A DNA stretch of 64,000 bases from Bacteroidota bacterium (GCA_020403265.1 JADBXZ010000031.1:28984-92983), one strand, 5' to 3'. Shown: positions 26,931 to 35,647, counted from the first letter of the stretch. Program-made: numbers and translations. The notes: a model not told the origin generated them from the sequence alone.

Positions 26931-28406
26931 ATGTTGGTAAAAGCACAAATAGAAAATGAATGTTTGTTTTATTTGAACGCTCAACTTCAAATTCAAAATA
27001 CCTGCCAAAGCTTCAAGCAACTTACAGGTATTGATTCAAATCAATTAAAAATTATTGATTTAATTGAAGGTAACGATTCAAGAATAAAATTTAACACACT
27101 TCTTAAGCAAGGTAAATTTGATATTGAATGTAAAATTGCTACAAAATCCTCCGAATTAAAAAATTTCAGATTAGTTCTTATTAAGTTGCCATCCTCAGAG
27201 GTTACCTATGTGGTATATTTAAAAGATTTAACCCCTGAAATACTAAAACACATTTCTCTTTTGAAGAAAACCCTCTCTATTGAACTGTTAGCCAAATCAA
27301 GAAAAATAAGAGATGGCAATTTAAACGAAGCTATTTTTGAGATTTTACAAACTGCTTCCCGTGCAACAGAAACGCAGCGCGTTAACGCATGGCTTTTCGA
27401 TAAAGAAATGACTCAGATTAATTGTATTGGTAATTTTGACTCAGTTAAAAATTCCTTTGTTGAACAAGGTGCTTTACCCAGAATAGCGCTTCCAAATTAT
27501 TTTAAATTATTTGAGACTGAAAAAATTATCGTAACAAACGACTGCCTTAATAGCCATGTTACAGAAGAGTTACGAGACATTTATCTTGAACCGCATAACA
27601 TTCAATCACTAATGGATATCCCGATAAGAATAGAAGGAGAAATGATTGGTGTTTTGTGTTTTGAAAATGTTGGAAAAACAAGAGAATGGAATTTGCTCGA
27701 ACAAAAATTTGGATTAGTAACAGCCCAGTTAATTTCTTTAGCACTCGAAACAAATCATAAAAGAATTGTTTACGAACAAGTTCAACAAATAAGTAAAGAA
27801 CAACAAGTTTTACTTAAGGAAATACATCACAGAGTGAAAAATAATTTAAGTATTGTTGCCAGTTTACTTAGTCTACAGTCAAGCAAATCAACGGATGAAT
27901 TTCACGCACAGCTATTCACAGAATGCAGAAACCGAGTTAACTCAATAGCAGCTGTGCACGAAATGATATACAAATCGAAGTCCTTTTCAAAAATTAATTT
28001 AAAAGAATATATAGAGCAAATTGGTCAGTTTCTCCATCAATCCTATAAAAACACTTCTTTTAATGTAAAGATAGAAAATGCCTTGAGCGATTTTTTAGTT
28101 GATGTTTCTATTGCTGTTCCAATTGCACTAATTGTTAATGAGGTATACACCAATAGTTACAAACATGCATTTAAACATGGGCAAAGCATTGATCCACATA
28201 TAAAAACCATCTTAATTAACAATAAAAGCAGTGTTGTGATAACCATCAAAGACAATGGCATAGGCATGACTGAAGAGGATACTAACCTTAAGGATCATGC
28301 ATCTATTGGAACAGAAATAATTGATGGATTATGTAAGCAAATTGACGCCAACTACGAATATCTTAATGATAAAGGAACACAATTTAAATTAACACTTAAG
28401 TTTTAA
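26931..28406 (+). CDS. Cytoplasmic PAS/GAF sensor histidine kinase, HisKA_2 family
   Basis: The 491-residue kinase has no transmembrane segment. Its order is a PAS-like domain (about 5-105), a GAF domain (about 125-280; DIPIRIEGEMIGVLCFENVG), a HisKA_2 dimerisation domain with the H-box EIHHRVKNNLSIVASLLSLQS (His299/His300), and a HATPase_c domain with N-box LIVNEVYTNSYKHAF and G-box IKDNGIGM. Kinases of this type typically sense small ligands or redox state through GAF. No response regulator is encoded in the window, so it is an orphan. The alternating GAF-HisKA_2 pattern is common in Bacteroidota; the signal is unknown. Confidence 0.92.
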   Translation: MLVKAQIENECLFYLNAQLQIQNTCQSFKQLTGIDSNQLKIIDLIEGNDSRIKFNTLLKQGKFDIECKIATKSSELKNFRLVLIKLPSSEVTYVVYLKDLTPEILKHISLLKKTLSIELLAKSRKIRDGNLNEAIFEILQTASRATETQRVNAWLFDKEMTQINCIGNFDSVKNSFVEQGALPRIALPNYFKLFETEKIIVTNDCLNSHVTEELRDIYLEPHNIQSLMDIPIRIEGEMIGVLCFENVGKTREWNLLEQKFGLVTAQLISLALETNHKRIVYEQVQQISKEQQVLLKEIHHRVKNNLSIVASLLSLQSSKSTDEFHAQLFTECRNRVNSIAAVHEMIYKSKSFSKINLKEYIEQIGQFLHQSYKNTSFNVKIENALSDFLVDVSIAVPIALIVNEVYTNSYKHAFKHGQSIDPHIKTILINNKSSVVITIKDNGIGMTEEDTNLKDHASIGTEIIDGLCKQIDANYEYLNDKGTQFKLTLKF

Positions 28407-28449
28407 CCTTTTTTAAAGGCCGATTCAACCCAAATTTAAACAATTCAGA

Positions 28450-28457
28450 TATCTTTG
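28450..28457 (+). promoter_or_regulatory. -7 promoter box abutting the surA-like start
   Basis: A perfect TAnnTTTG box (TATCTTTG) ends 1 bp before the first ATG (28459). Transcription normally begins about 4-7 bp downstream, at or beyond the second ATG (28462). No clear TTG is seen at the -33 distance. Confidence 0.55.
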
Positions 28458-28458
28458 C

Positions 28459-29799
28459 ATGATGTTTTCACGACTTACGAATACTTTACTGTTTCTGCTT
28501 TTGTTACAGATCTCATCAGCTCAGGTAATTGATAAAGTAATTGGTGTTGTTGGAAAATATTCGGTTCTATACAGCGATTTACAAAATTTAATGGTTGAGC
28601 AGCAAAAAAGCGGCCTAGGTATTGATAAATGTAAAGCCTATGAAACATTGATCTATCAAAAGCTTTTATTAGCTCAAGCAGACAGAGATTCTGTTGTGGT
28701 AAGCGACCAGGAAGTTGATCAAGAATTAAGCAAACGCATGAATTACTTTATTCAGCAGTTTGGTAGTGAAGAAAAACTAGAACAGTTTTATGGAAAACGC
28801 ACCAATGTTATCAAAGATGAAATGCGTACAGATGTTCAGGAGCAAATGATAGCTCAAAAAATGGCCGGTAAAATAACCGGAGATGGTAAAATTACTCCTG
28901 CTGAAGTGAGAGCATTTTATAAAACTATACCAGAAGATAGCCTGCCATTGATTAATTCAGAAGTTGAACTTTCACAAATCGTTAGAAGACCTCAATACAG
29001 CGAAGAAGAAAAAACAGCAACCAAAGAAAAATTAGAAGGATACAGACAACGTGTACTTTCAGGCGAAAGTAGCATTGCCCTTCTCGCCCGTTTATACAGC
29101 GAAGACCCGGGATCAGCAAAAGATGGTGGTTTTTTAACCTTTGGAAAAGGACAAATGGTGCCTGAATTTGAAAGTGTTGCATTTAAACTCAAGGAAGGTG
29201 AAGTGTCAAAAGTTTTTGAAACAACATACGGCTATCATTTTATGCAACTTGTTAAACGAAAAGGTGAAGTGGTAGATGCAAGACATATTTTACTGATGCC
29301 AAAAATAAATAATGCCGACTTTTTTAAATGTAAAAAGGAATTAGACACTATTTTAATTTCAATTAAAGCCGGTAAATATACCTTTGAACAAGCAGTAAAA
29401 AAATTTAGTGATGACAATGACACTAAACAAAACTCAGGCATTTTAATTAACCAAAGAACTGCAAGTACTAAATTTGATAATGAAGATTTAACCGAAATAG
29501 ACCAAAACCTTGTTCCTGCATTAAACGGCATGAATGTTGGCGATATTACCCCTTCAATGCAATTTACAATGCCCGATGGAAAACCCGGTTACAGATTAAT
29601 GAAATTAAAAAATCGCATTGACCCGCATAAGGCAAACTTAAAGGATGATTATCAAAAAATTGCCAATATTGCTATTGCACAGCAAAATAAAAATGCAGTT
29701 AAAAACTGGATAAAACGCCGCTCTAAAATTACTTACATTAAGCTAAACGATGAGTTTAAATGTAACTTTGAAAATGATTGGACTATATTGAGTAATTGA
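28459..29799 (+). CDS. SurA-like periplasmic peptidyl-prolyl isomerase
   Basis: This 446-residue exported chaperone/isomerase supports outer-membrane protein folding. After the signal peptide (TLLFLLLLQISSAQ) comes a SurA N-terminal helical domain (residues 20-165). Next is a parvulin domain with the conserved ARLYSEDPGSAKDGGFLTFGKGQMVPEFE block and GYHFMQLVKRKGE (about 170-270). A second, more divergent parvulin-like domain follows (ARHILLMPK to GYRLMKLKNR, about 275-385). The gene opens with ATGATG; because a promoter box touches the first ATG, the second ATG (28462) may be the true start. Confidence 0.92.
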   Translation: MMFSRLTNTLLFLLLLQISSAQVIDKVIGVVGKYSVLYSDLQNLMVEQQKSGLGIDKCKAYETLIYQKLLLAQADRDSVVVSDQEVDQELSKRMNYFIQQFGSEEKLEQFYGKRTNVIKDEMRTDVQEQMIAQKMAGKITGDGKITPAEVRAFYKTIPEDSLPLINSEVELSQIVRRPQYSEEEKTATKEKLEGYRQRVLSGESSIALLARLYSEDPGSAKDGGFLTFGKGQMVPEFESVAFKLKEGEVSKVFETTYGYHFMQLVKRKGEVVDARHILLMPKINNADFFKCKKELDTILISIKAGKYTFEQAVKKFSDDNDTKQNSGILINQRTASTKFDNEDLTEIDQNLVPALNGMNVGDITPSMQFTMPDGKPGYRLMKLKNRIDPHKANLKDDYQKIANIAIAQQNKNAVKNWIKRRSKITYIKLNDEFKCNFENDWTILSN

Positions 29800-30657
29800 T
29801 TAATCGTTTATTTGAAGCCAGTAAGAACCTCCATGCTTTTCAACGCCTTGTGTATTTGGATGATTCCAAAGAGGAGCGATTAAGTCAGAAAGTTCCTTAT
29901 TTTCACTCACGTAAATTGCTGGAAAAATGGTTTTGTATTTATTAGGATTTGCTAAAATAAATGCGGCTAAAACATACTGCTCTGAATAAAATCTATCACA
30001 CATGAATTGCGGATAATCATAGGGCAAATAAATATCATGTACATGAACTATCACGCCCTTTTTCAAATAAGGTAGAATATCTAAAAAACAAGCTGTTGCA
30101 TCTGAATTAGGTAAACACCGATGCGAATTATCTATAAATAAAATATCATTTTCATTTAAAGAATCAATAATAAACTTATAATCCTTTAAGTTCTCGAAAG
30201 GTTCCCTTATCACCTTATCTGCCAAGTGATCAATATTTGCACGCGGAAAAGGATCTATAGAAACGATTTGTGTGGATAGTTGATTATCCTTAATAGCTTT
30301 TCTTGCCACCTTAGTGGAATTGCCTGAACCAACTTCAATATAGTTCTTAGGTTTATACTGTTGAATGAGTGTATAGAGAGCTGCAATATCCAAACCCGGC
30401 AAAAAACCATTGTTCCATGCTGGCTCATTTTCATCTGTTTCATGCTCAGCGTGCTTTATCTTCTTAAATACCTCCTGATTGTTGAGTATTTGCTTTAATA
30501 TTTGTTGATACTGTAACTCATTCGTAGAAATAATGGATTTTAAAAGTGGGTGCCCTCCGCTAGTATATCGAGGTTTCATGTTTACCTTATACTCCAGAAT
30601 AAGTTTTTGGTATTTTGGTAATACCAATTTCAGTTTTGTTTTAAGTGATTGTATCAC
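29800..30657 (-). CDS. Class I SAM-dependent methyltransferase (Methyltransf_24-like)
   Basis: The 285-residue protein has motif I YIEVGSGNSTKVARK, motif II VSIDPFPR and the ILFIDNSHRCLPNSD strand. A Val-His-Asp segment (IVHVHDIYLPYDYP) fits the Methyltransf_24/cephalosporin-hydroxylase-like branch that often modifies sugars or small metabolites. It starts 8 bp after the parB stop codon and therefore probably belongs to the parA-parB transcript, although no functional link is known. It ends directly against the end of the SurA-like gene. Confidence 0.82.
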   Translation of the reverse strand: MIQSLKTKLKLVLPKYQKLILEYKVNMKPRYTSGGHPLLKSIISTNELQYQQILKQILNNQEVFKKIKHAEHETDENEPAWNNGFLPGLDIAALYTLIQQYKPKNYIEVGSGNSTKVARKAIKDNQLSTQIVSIDPFPRANIDHLADKVIREPFENLKDYKFIIDSLNENDILFIDNSHRCLPNSDATACFLDILPYLKKGVIVHVHDIYLPYDYPQFMCDRFYSEQYVLAAFILANPNKYKTIFPAIYVSENKELSDLIAPLWNHPNTQGVEKHGGSYWLQIND

Positions 30658-30665
30658 TAGAATTT

Positions 30666-31559
30666 TTAGCCCTCCACACCAAAAAAACTCAGGAGATGTT
30701 GCAACTCTTGATTATTAGAAAAAGCAATGTTTAAGGTACCACCACCTTTTGAGTTTCGTTTAAAGCTATAAGACTTATTAAATAACTTATCGAGTGCTTT
30801 GGTAATATTTTTATCTTCTATACTTAATGGTTTTTCAGGTCTGGTTATTTTCGGACTTAATTTTAATTTCTCTCCCCTGGCTAAATCCTCAATTTGTCTT
30901 ACACTTAAATCCTGTTCCATGGCTAAGGCAAAAATTGCTAATTGTCTGTCTTCATTTTCAATGCCAATTAAAGCTTTTGCATGACCCATACTCATTTCCT
31001 TGTCACGTAAAGCCTTTTGAATTGGAGCAGGTAATTTCAATAATCTCAAAAAATTAGTGACTGTTGATCTTTGTTTTCCAACTTTTTCACTTAATTGTTC
31101 TTGCGTTAAATTACATTCATCAATCAACCGTTTATAGGATAAGGATACCTCAATTGGGTCTAAATCCTCACGTTGAATATTCTCTACTAAAGCCATTTCT
31201 AACATGGCTTGATCATCGGCAACGCGTATGTATGCAGGAACCTCCGTTAATCCTGCCATTTGAGAAGCTCTGAACCTGCGCTCGCCCGAAATTAACTGAT
31301 ATCTATCGTAACCAAGTTTTCTAACGGTTAATGGTTGAATAATGCCATGCTGTTTAATACTGTCACATAATTCTTGCAAAGCGTTATCCTCAAAATTACT
31401 TCTGGGATTAAATGGATTTACCTCAATATCTTTTAACTTAATTAATGAAACAGAGTTAACAGTTGGTGCCCCATCGCCCATTTGCTTGGTGGTAATGTCT
31501 GTTTTTGCGTTTTCAAGTAACGCGCTTAACCCTCTTCCTAATGCCGGTTTTTTACTCAT
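30666..31559 (-). CDS. parB: Chromosome partitioning protein ParB
   Basis: ParB is a CTP-dependent clamp that loads at parS and, with ParA, segregates the chromosome origin. The 297-residue protein has the ParB/Sulfiredoxin-like N-terminal CTP-binding domain with GERRFRA and ENIQREDLDPIE. A central helix-turn-helix follows (LTQEQLSEKVGKQRSTVTNFLRLL, then MSMGHAKALIG), then a C-terminal dimer domain (KALDKLFNKSYSF, NIAFSNNQELQHLLSFF). It lies 83 bp downstream of parA. The N-terminus MSKKPALGRGLSALLE is the ParA-interacting segment. Confidence 0.97.
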   Translation of the reverse strand: MSKKPALGRGLSALLENAKTDITTKQMGDGAPTVNSVSLIKLKDIEVNPFNPRSNFEDNALQELCDSIKQHGIIQPLTVRKLGYDRYQLISGERRFRASQMAGLTEVPAYIRVADDQAMLEMALVENIQREDLDPIEVSLSYKRLIDECNLTQEQLSEKVGKQRSTVTNFLRLLKLPAPIQKALRDKEMSMGHAKALIGIENEDRQLAIFALAMEQDLSVRQIEDLARGEKLKLSPKITRPEKPLSIEDKNITKALDKLFNKSYSFKRNSKGGGTLNIAFSNNQELQHLLSFFGVEG

Positions 31560-31642
31560 GTTCTCTCTTCTTTTACTTAACTGTCTTTAAAACTAATTCA
31601 CTTAGGTTATAGATTAAATTTTCAGTATTAATTAATTTTATA

Positions 31643-32473
31643 TTAAAAATCTTCGCTCAATTCTTCAGCATCCATTTTAATTGCACGATGCTTATCACTA
31701 ATCTTGGTTAAACCGTTACGTTGCAATATTTCACGTGCCAAATTTAAATGATTGTTACTGGCTTTACCACTAACGTCATGCATAATAATAGTCTTCCCAA
31801 AACTAGGTGCTTCTGCCAATTTTGTATTGCGTTGAATAATAGTGTCAAACACCATGTCCTGAAAGTGTGTTTTAACTTCTTCAACTACTTGATTGGCTAA
31901 ACGTAAACGACCGTCAAACATAGTTAATAAAACACCCTCTATATCTAAATTAGTATTTAAATGTGTTTGAATAATTTTAATGTTTTGTAATAACTTACCC
32001 ATACCTTCAAGTGCAAAATACTCACATTGAACGGGAATAATTACACTATCAGTAGCACATAAAGCGTTCATCACAATCAATCCTAAAGAAGGACAACAGT
32101 CTATGATAATAAAATCATATTTATCTTTAATTTTATCCAACGATTTTTTAAGCATGTACTCACGATTGGGCACATTTACCAATTCAATATCTACAGCTGT
32201 TAAATCAGCAGTGGTTGGCAATAAAAATAAATTGGGTGTTTCTGTATTTAAAATCGCATCTTTTGGATGTATGCTATCGATGATACATTCGTATAATCCG
32301 TGTTTAATTTGACTTGGATCATGCCCAACGCCAGAAGTAGCATTGGCCTGTGGATCAGCATCCACTAGTAGTGTTTTGTATTCTAAAACAGCTAAACTTG
32401 CAGCCAAATTAATAGCAGTAGTAGTTTTACCTACTCCACCTTTTTGATTGGCAATTGTTATTATTTTTCCCAT
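31643..32473 (-). CDS. parA: Chromosome partitioning ATPase ParA (Soj)
   Basis: The 276-residue protein is a deviant Walker A ATPase: KGGVGKTTTAINLAASLA (from residue 10), switch region DADPQANATSGVG, and the Walker B strand FIIIDCCPSLGLI. Its C-terminal part contains the usual QCEYFALEGMGKLL and GVLLTMFDGRLRLANQVV. It binds nucleoid DNA nonspecifically and is stimulated by ParB. The gene follows the UPF0173 hydrolase gene by 10 bp and precedes parB, forming a partition operon. Confidence 0.97.
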   Translation of the reverse strand: MGKIITIANQKGGVGKTTTAINLAASLAVLEYKTLLVDADPQANATSGVGHDPSQIKHGLYECIIDSIHPKDAILNTETPNLFLLPTTADLTAVDIELVNVPNREYMLKKSLDKIKDKYDFIIIDCCPSLGLIVMNALCATDSVIIPVQCEYFALEGMGKLLQNIKIIQTHLNTNLDIEGVLLTMFDGRLRLANQVVEEVKTHFQDMVFDTIIQRNTKLAEAPSFGKTIIMHDVSGKASNNHLNLAREILQRNGLTKISDKHRAIKMDAEELSEDF

Positions 32474-32483
32474 TTCAATTTTC

Positions 32484-33164
32484 TTAAATTGTTAGTGTTT
32501 GGCCTATCTCCATTAACTTTAGTTCAATTCCACTTCTCTCAAATTTCTTTAATGCCTCTTCTTTATTAATTACGATATAGCCAAATGTATCATAGTGCAT
32601 CCCAATTACTTTGTTGCACTTAATAAATTCACAGGCAATAATGGCATTATCAACACCCATCGTAAAGTTGTCACCAATAGGTAAAAACGCAAAATCAATT
32701 TTTCTGTAATCGCCAATTAATTTCATATCGTAAGTTAAAGCAGTATCTCCTGCGTAGTAAAAATCTCCTTCAGAACTTTCAATCACAAAACCCATTGGCG
32801 AACCCCCATAAGTTCCATCGGGCATTCCACTACTATGAACGGCAGCAACAGCCTTAACACTTCCAAAATCAAACTTCACTTTCCCTCCAATATTCATTGG
32901 ATGGATATTTGTTAAGCCCCTTGACGCAAACCAAACGTTAATTTCCCAACTACAGATTAGCTTGGCTCCGGTTAACTTTGCCAGTGCTTCAGCATCAGCA
33001 ATATGGTCTTCGTGCCCATGTGAAATCAAAATATAATCGGCCTTTACCGAAGAAAGTGATATGTTTTTAGCCAATTCATTTGGAGTAATAAACGGATCAA
33101 AAACTAAATGTTTTCCGTTTATTTCTACTCCAAAACAAGAATGACCATAGTACGTAATGTTCAT
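32484..33164 (-). CDS. UPF0173 metal-dependent hydrolase (metallo-beta-lactamase fold)
   Basis: The 226-residue protein is a UlaG-like metallo-beta-lactamase-fold hydrolase. It starts MNITYYGHSCFGVEING, contains the metal motif SHGHEDHIADAEAL, a further metal His (AAVHSSGMPDG), the Asp in YYAGDTALTYDM and the terminal GMHYDTFGYI. The physiological substrate of UPF0173 proteins is not established. Its position 10 bp before parA suggests shared transcription with the partition genes. Confidence 0.92.
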   Translation of the reverse strand: MNITYYGHSCFGVEINGKHLVFDPFITPNELAKNISLSSVKADYILISHGHEDHIADAEALAKLTGAKLICSWEINVWFASRGLTNIHPMNIGGKVKFDFGSVKAVAAVHSSGMPDGTYGGSPMGFVIESSEGDFYYAGDTALTYDMKLIGDYRKIDFAFLPIGDNFTMGVDNAIIACEFIKCNKVIGMHYDTFGYIVINKEEALKKFERSGIELKLMEIGQTLTI

Positions 33165-33271
33165 AAAATAAGTACAAAGTATAAGCGTAAAGTTAAACTA
33201 ATTGCGAACTTTAAGTGTTGTTAGTTTTTAACAAAACAAAAAAGTAATTAATAAATTGTTGATAATTATTT

Positions 33272-33811
33272 ATGGAGAAAATCGTTTTAATTTTTGCTAC
33301 TAATCGTCCCAATAGTTACACTAACGCGGTTGGAAACATTTACAAAGCAATTCTTAATCAGCACAAAGTACTAACCGAGGTAATTGACTTAAAGGAGGTT
33401 TCTGCGCAAACCCACTTGCTAAATGAAGAATTGTTTGGTAAAAGAACTGAAGCTTTTAACAGCCTAATCACCGAAAAACTTCAAACAAACACTAAATTTA
33501 TTTTTTTTATACCTGAATATAATGGCAGTTTCCCCGGAGTATTAAAAGTTTTTTTAGATGCTATACCACCCGCCACATGGACCAATAAAAAAGCCCTTTT
33601 AGTTGGCATAAGCAGTGGAAGAGCCGGCAATTTGAGAGGTATGGAACATTTAACAGGCATCTTAAATTACCTGAAGTTCTTTGTGCACCCTAACCGCCTG
33701 CCGATTTCATTGATTGACACGCATGTAGATTTTGGATCAACAAACTTTAAAACCGATACACAACAAAAGGTAAGCGAAGACCAAATTAAACAGTTTCTGA
33801 GCTGGAACTAA
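33272..33811 (+). CDS. NADPH-dependent FMN reductase family protein
   Basis: The 179-residue flavodoxin-like oxidoreductase has the FMN-phosphate loop near its start (FATNRPNSYTNAVGN). The flavin-stacking region FFIPEYNGSFPGVLKVFLDAI is the signature of the NADPH-dependent FMN reductase family, and ISSGRAGNLRGMEHL follows. It reduces flavins or quinone/azo/chromate-like acceptors; the actual acceptor is unknown. It stands alone, followed by a strong bidirectional terminator, and is divergent from the UPF0173 gene. Confidence 0.9.
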   Translation: MEKIVLIFATNRPNSYTNAVGNIYKAILNQHKVLTEVIDLKEVSAQTHLLNEELFGKRTEAFNSLITEKLQTNTKFIFFIPEYNGSFPGVLKVFLDAIPPATWTNKKALLVGISSGRAGNLRGMEHLTGILNYLKFFVHPNRLPISLIDTHVDFGSTNFKTDTQQKVSEDQIKQFLSWN

Positions 33812-33894
33812 ATCAATACTCAGTTAGAAAATTATTTAACTGGCAAAACTTAAATGCTTTTAATTTTTTAAAACAATTATTAAAGGCGACTCAT

Positions 33895-33928
33895 AAAAAA
33901 ACTCCAACCACAAGGTTGGAGTTTTTTA
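33895..33928. terminator. Bidirectional intrinsic terminator between FMN reductase gene and rplY
   Basis: ACTCCAACC (33901-33909) pairs with GGTTGGAGT (33914-33922) around the 4-nt loop ACAA. The stem is flanked by A-tract on the left and T-tract on the right, so it can stop transcription on either strand of these convergent genes. Confidence 0.9.
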
Positions 33929-33946
33929 TAGAAAGTTGATTATAAA

Positions 33947-34576
33947 TTATTTTTTAGCAGGAGCAGCCTTAGCTGCTGCAGCTGGAGCAGCTGTTTTTGC
34001 GCCGGCAGCAGGGGCTTCTTCAACAGTAACAACGTTACGTGTTGTTTGAACGCTTACTATTGAAATATTTTTTGGGTGCAACAAAGTTAAACCATCAATG
34101 TTAATGTCTCCTGCGGCAATTCCTTTACCTATCGTTAACGGTGTAATATCTAACTCAACGGCGGCAGGAATTTTAGAAATTAATCCGCGAACTTTTACCT
34201 TACGCAATTTGATAACTAATTTACCACCGGCTTTAACACCTTCACTTTGACCTACTGTTTTAACCGGGATCTGAACTGAAACAGGCTTATCTTCGCTTAC
34301 CAATAAAAAATCAGCATGGATTAATTTATCGGTTAAACGGTGAAATTGCGCCTCTTGTAAAATTGTTTTGTATGTTTTGCCCGCAACATTTACTTCAACC
34401 AAATTTGTTTCAGGTGTGTAAATAATGTTTTTAAAATGACGCTCGTCTGCGCTAAAGTGAATTTGTTCACCCGCACCATAAATCACGCAAGGAACTTGTC
34501 CTTTGTCGCGCAAGACTTTTGCATCTACTTTTCCTACGTTCGCACGCTGCGAACCGCTCAATTGTACTGTTTTCAT
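33947..34576 (-). CDS. rplY: 50S ribosomal protein L25 (Ctc form)
   Basis: L25 binds 5S rRNA in the large subunit; this is the long CTC form. After MKTVQLSGSQRANVGK the N-terminal domain shows KVLRDKGQVPCVIYGAGE and ends around residue 95. A C-terminal beta domain follows, with an Ala/Lys-rich tail (AAGAKTAAPAAAAKAAPAKK). I chose ATG 34576 (209 residues) because family similarity begins there; the frame is open to 34621 but that part covers a palindromic leader. It follows prs on the same strand with an 80-bp gap. Confidence 0.95.
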   Translation of the reverse strand: MKTVQLSGSQRANVGKVDAKVLRDKGQVPCVIYGAGEQIHFSADERHFKNIIYTPETNLVEVNVAGKTYKTILQEAQFHRLTDKLIHADFLLVSEDKPVSVQIPVKTVGQSEGVKAGGKLVIKLRKVKVRGLISKIPAAVELDITPLTIGKGIAAGDINIDGLTLLHPKNISIVSVQTTRNVVTVEEAPAAGAKTAAPAAAAKAAPAKK

Positions 34577-34589
34577 TTTTCTTTTTTGT

Positions 34590-34628
34590 GAGTAATTGGT
34601 CGTTGGTCGCTTCAACTTCAAATTACTC
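34590..34628 (-). promoter_or_regulatory. Hairpin in the rplY leader
   Basis: GAGTAATT (34590-34597) and AATTACTC (34621-34628) form a perfect 8-bp stem. Inside it, GTTG (34602-34605) and CAAC (34613-34616) can form a second short stem. The hairpin lies 14 bp before the rplY ATG and lacks a U-tract, so it looks like a translational or RNA-stability element rather than a terminator. Confidence 0.5.
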
Positions 34629-34656
34629 GTTTTATGTTATATTTTGCGACTTAATT

Positions 34657-35589
34657 TTAAACTACAAAATTAGTACTAATTGATTCGTAATTCTGTACGC
34701 TGTTAATCACCTTGGCAAACAAATCAGCTACACTAAGGGCTCTTATTTTGTTGCTATCTTGCTTTAGTGGTATTGTATCGGTTACAATCAATTCGGTTAG
34801 CTTACTGTTTTCAATATTTTCGTAGGCCTTCCCAGAAAGTACCGGATGCGTACATATAGCTCTTACGCTTAAAGCGCCTCGGTCCATCATCATTTCAGCA
34901 GCTTTGCATAGCGTCCCGCCAGTATCAACCAAATCATCTACTAAAATTATATTACGTCCTTCAATTTCTCCAATAGCCGTCATGTGCTCTACTACATTTG
35001 CTTTAGCTCTTTGCTTATAGCAAATAACCATTTCTGCTTTTAGGTGCTTAGCATAAGCATTTGCACGTTTACTTCCACCCATGTCAGGTGCAGCAATAGT
35101 TAGGTTTGATAAGTTTAAAGAGGTAATATAGGGTAAAAAGATCGTACTGGCGTATAAATGATCTACAGGCACATTAAAAAAACCTTGTATTTGGTCGGCA
35201 TGCAAATCCATGGTCATTACACGGGTTGCACCCGCAACGGCTAACATATCAGCTACTAACTTAGCGCCGATAGCTACACGTGGTTTATCTTTACGGTCTT
35301 GTCTGGCATACCCAAAATATGGAATTACTGCCACAATATGCCTGGCACTTGCACGTTTAGCAGCATCAATTAATAGCAATAACTCCATTAAATTATCAGC
35401 TGGTGGCATGGTACTTTGGATAATGTAAACACTTTGTCCACGAATACTCTCCTCGTAAGAAGCCTGCAATTCACCATCACTAAAGCGATAATGCTCAACT
35501 TTACCTAATGGCTGCCCATAAGATTTTGCGATTTTTTGTGCTAATCCTTCAGAGGCTATGCCGGAAAATAATCTTACTTGTGTTTCCAT
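34657..35589 (-). CDS. prs: Ribose-phosphate pyrophosphokinase
   Basis: Prs makes PRPP from ribose 5-phosphate and ATP for nucleotide, His and Trp synthesis. The 310-residue protein has FSGIASEGLAQKIAKSYG, the flexible loop region with PYFGYARQDRKD, the metal-binding helix TMDLHADQIQGFF and the PRPP-binding loop ILVDDLVDTGGTL. I use ATG 35589; a TTG two codons earlier (35595) is possible. A good promoter lies upstream. It lies upstream of rplY on the same strand, an arrangement common in bacteria. Confidence 0.96.
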   Translation of the reverse strand: METQVRLFSGIASEGLAQKIAKSYGQPLGKVEHYRFSDGELQASYEESIRGQSVYIIQSTMPPADNLMELLLLIDAAKRASARHIVAVIPYFGYARQDRKDKPRVAIGAKLVADMLAVAGATRVMTMDLHADQIQGFFNVPVDHLYASTIFLPYITSLNLSNLTIAAPDMGGSKRANAYAKHLKAEMVICYKQRAKANVVEHMTAIGEIEGRNIILVDDLVDTGGTLCKAAEMMMDRGALSVRAICTHPVLSGKAYENIENSKLTELIVTDTIPLKQDSNKIRALSVADLFAKVINSVQNYESISTNFVV

Positions 35590-35605
35590 TTTCAAAAAGG
35601 GAGTG

Positions 35606-35635
35606 CAAATATAAGATTTTTAATAATTTACGCAA
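35606..35635 (-). promoter_or_regulatory. Bacteroidota-type promoter for prs
   Basis: On the minus strand, TTG (35635-35633) is followed after 19 bp by a perfect TAnnTTTG box (TATATTTG, 35613-35606). The prs ATG at 35589 lies 16 bp further on. Spacing and both boxes fit the primary sigma consensus of the phylum. Confidence 0.75.
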
Positions 35636-35647
35636 GTTTTAACCAAC

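Noticed and set aside
28427..28439. CCTTTTTTAAAGG hairpin after the sensor kinase
   Set aside because: The stem is short with a tiny loop and lacks a downstream T-tract, so I did not call it a terminator.
31728..31743. parS-like half-site (TTTCACGTG) inside parA
   Set aside because: Only about 12 of 16 positions match the parS consensus, the right half is degenerate, and the bases encode the conserved LAREI segment of ParA. Coincidence is likelier.
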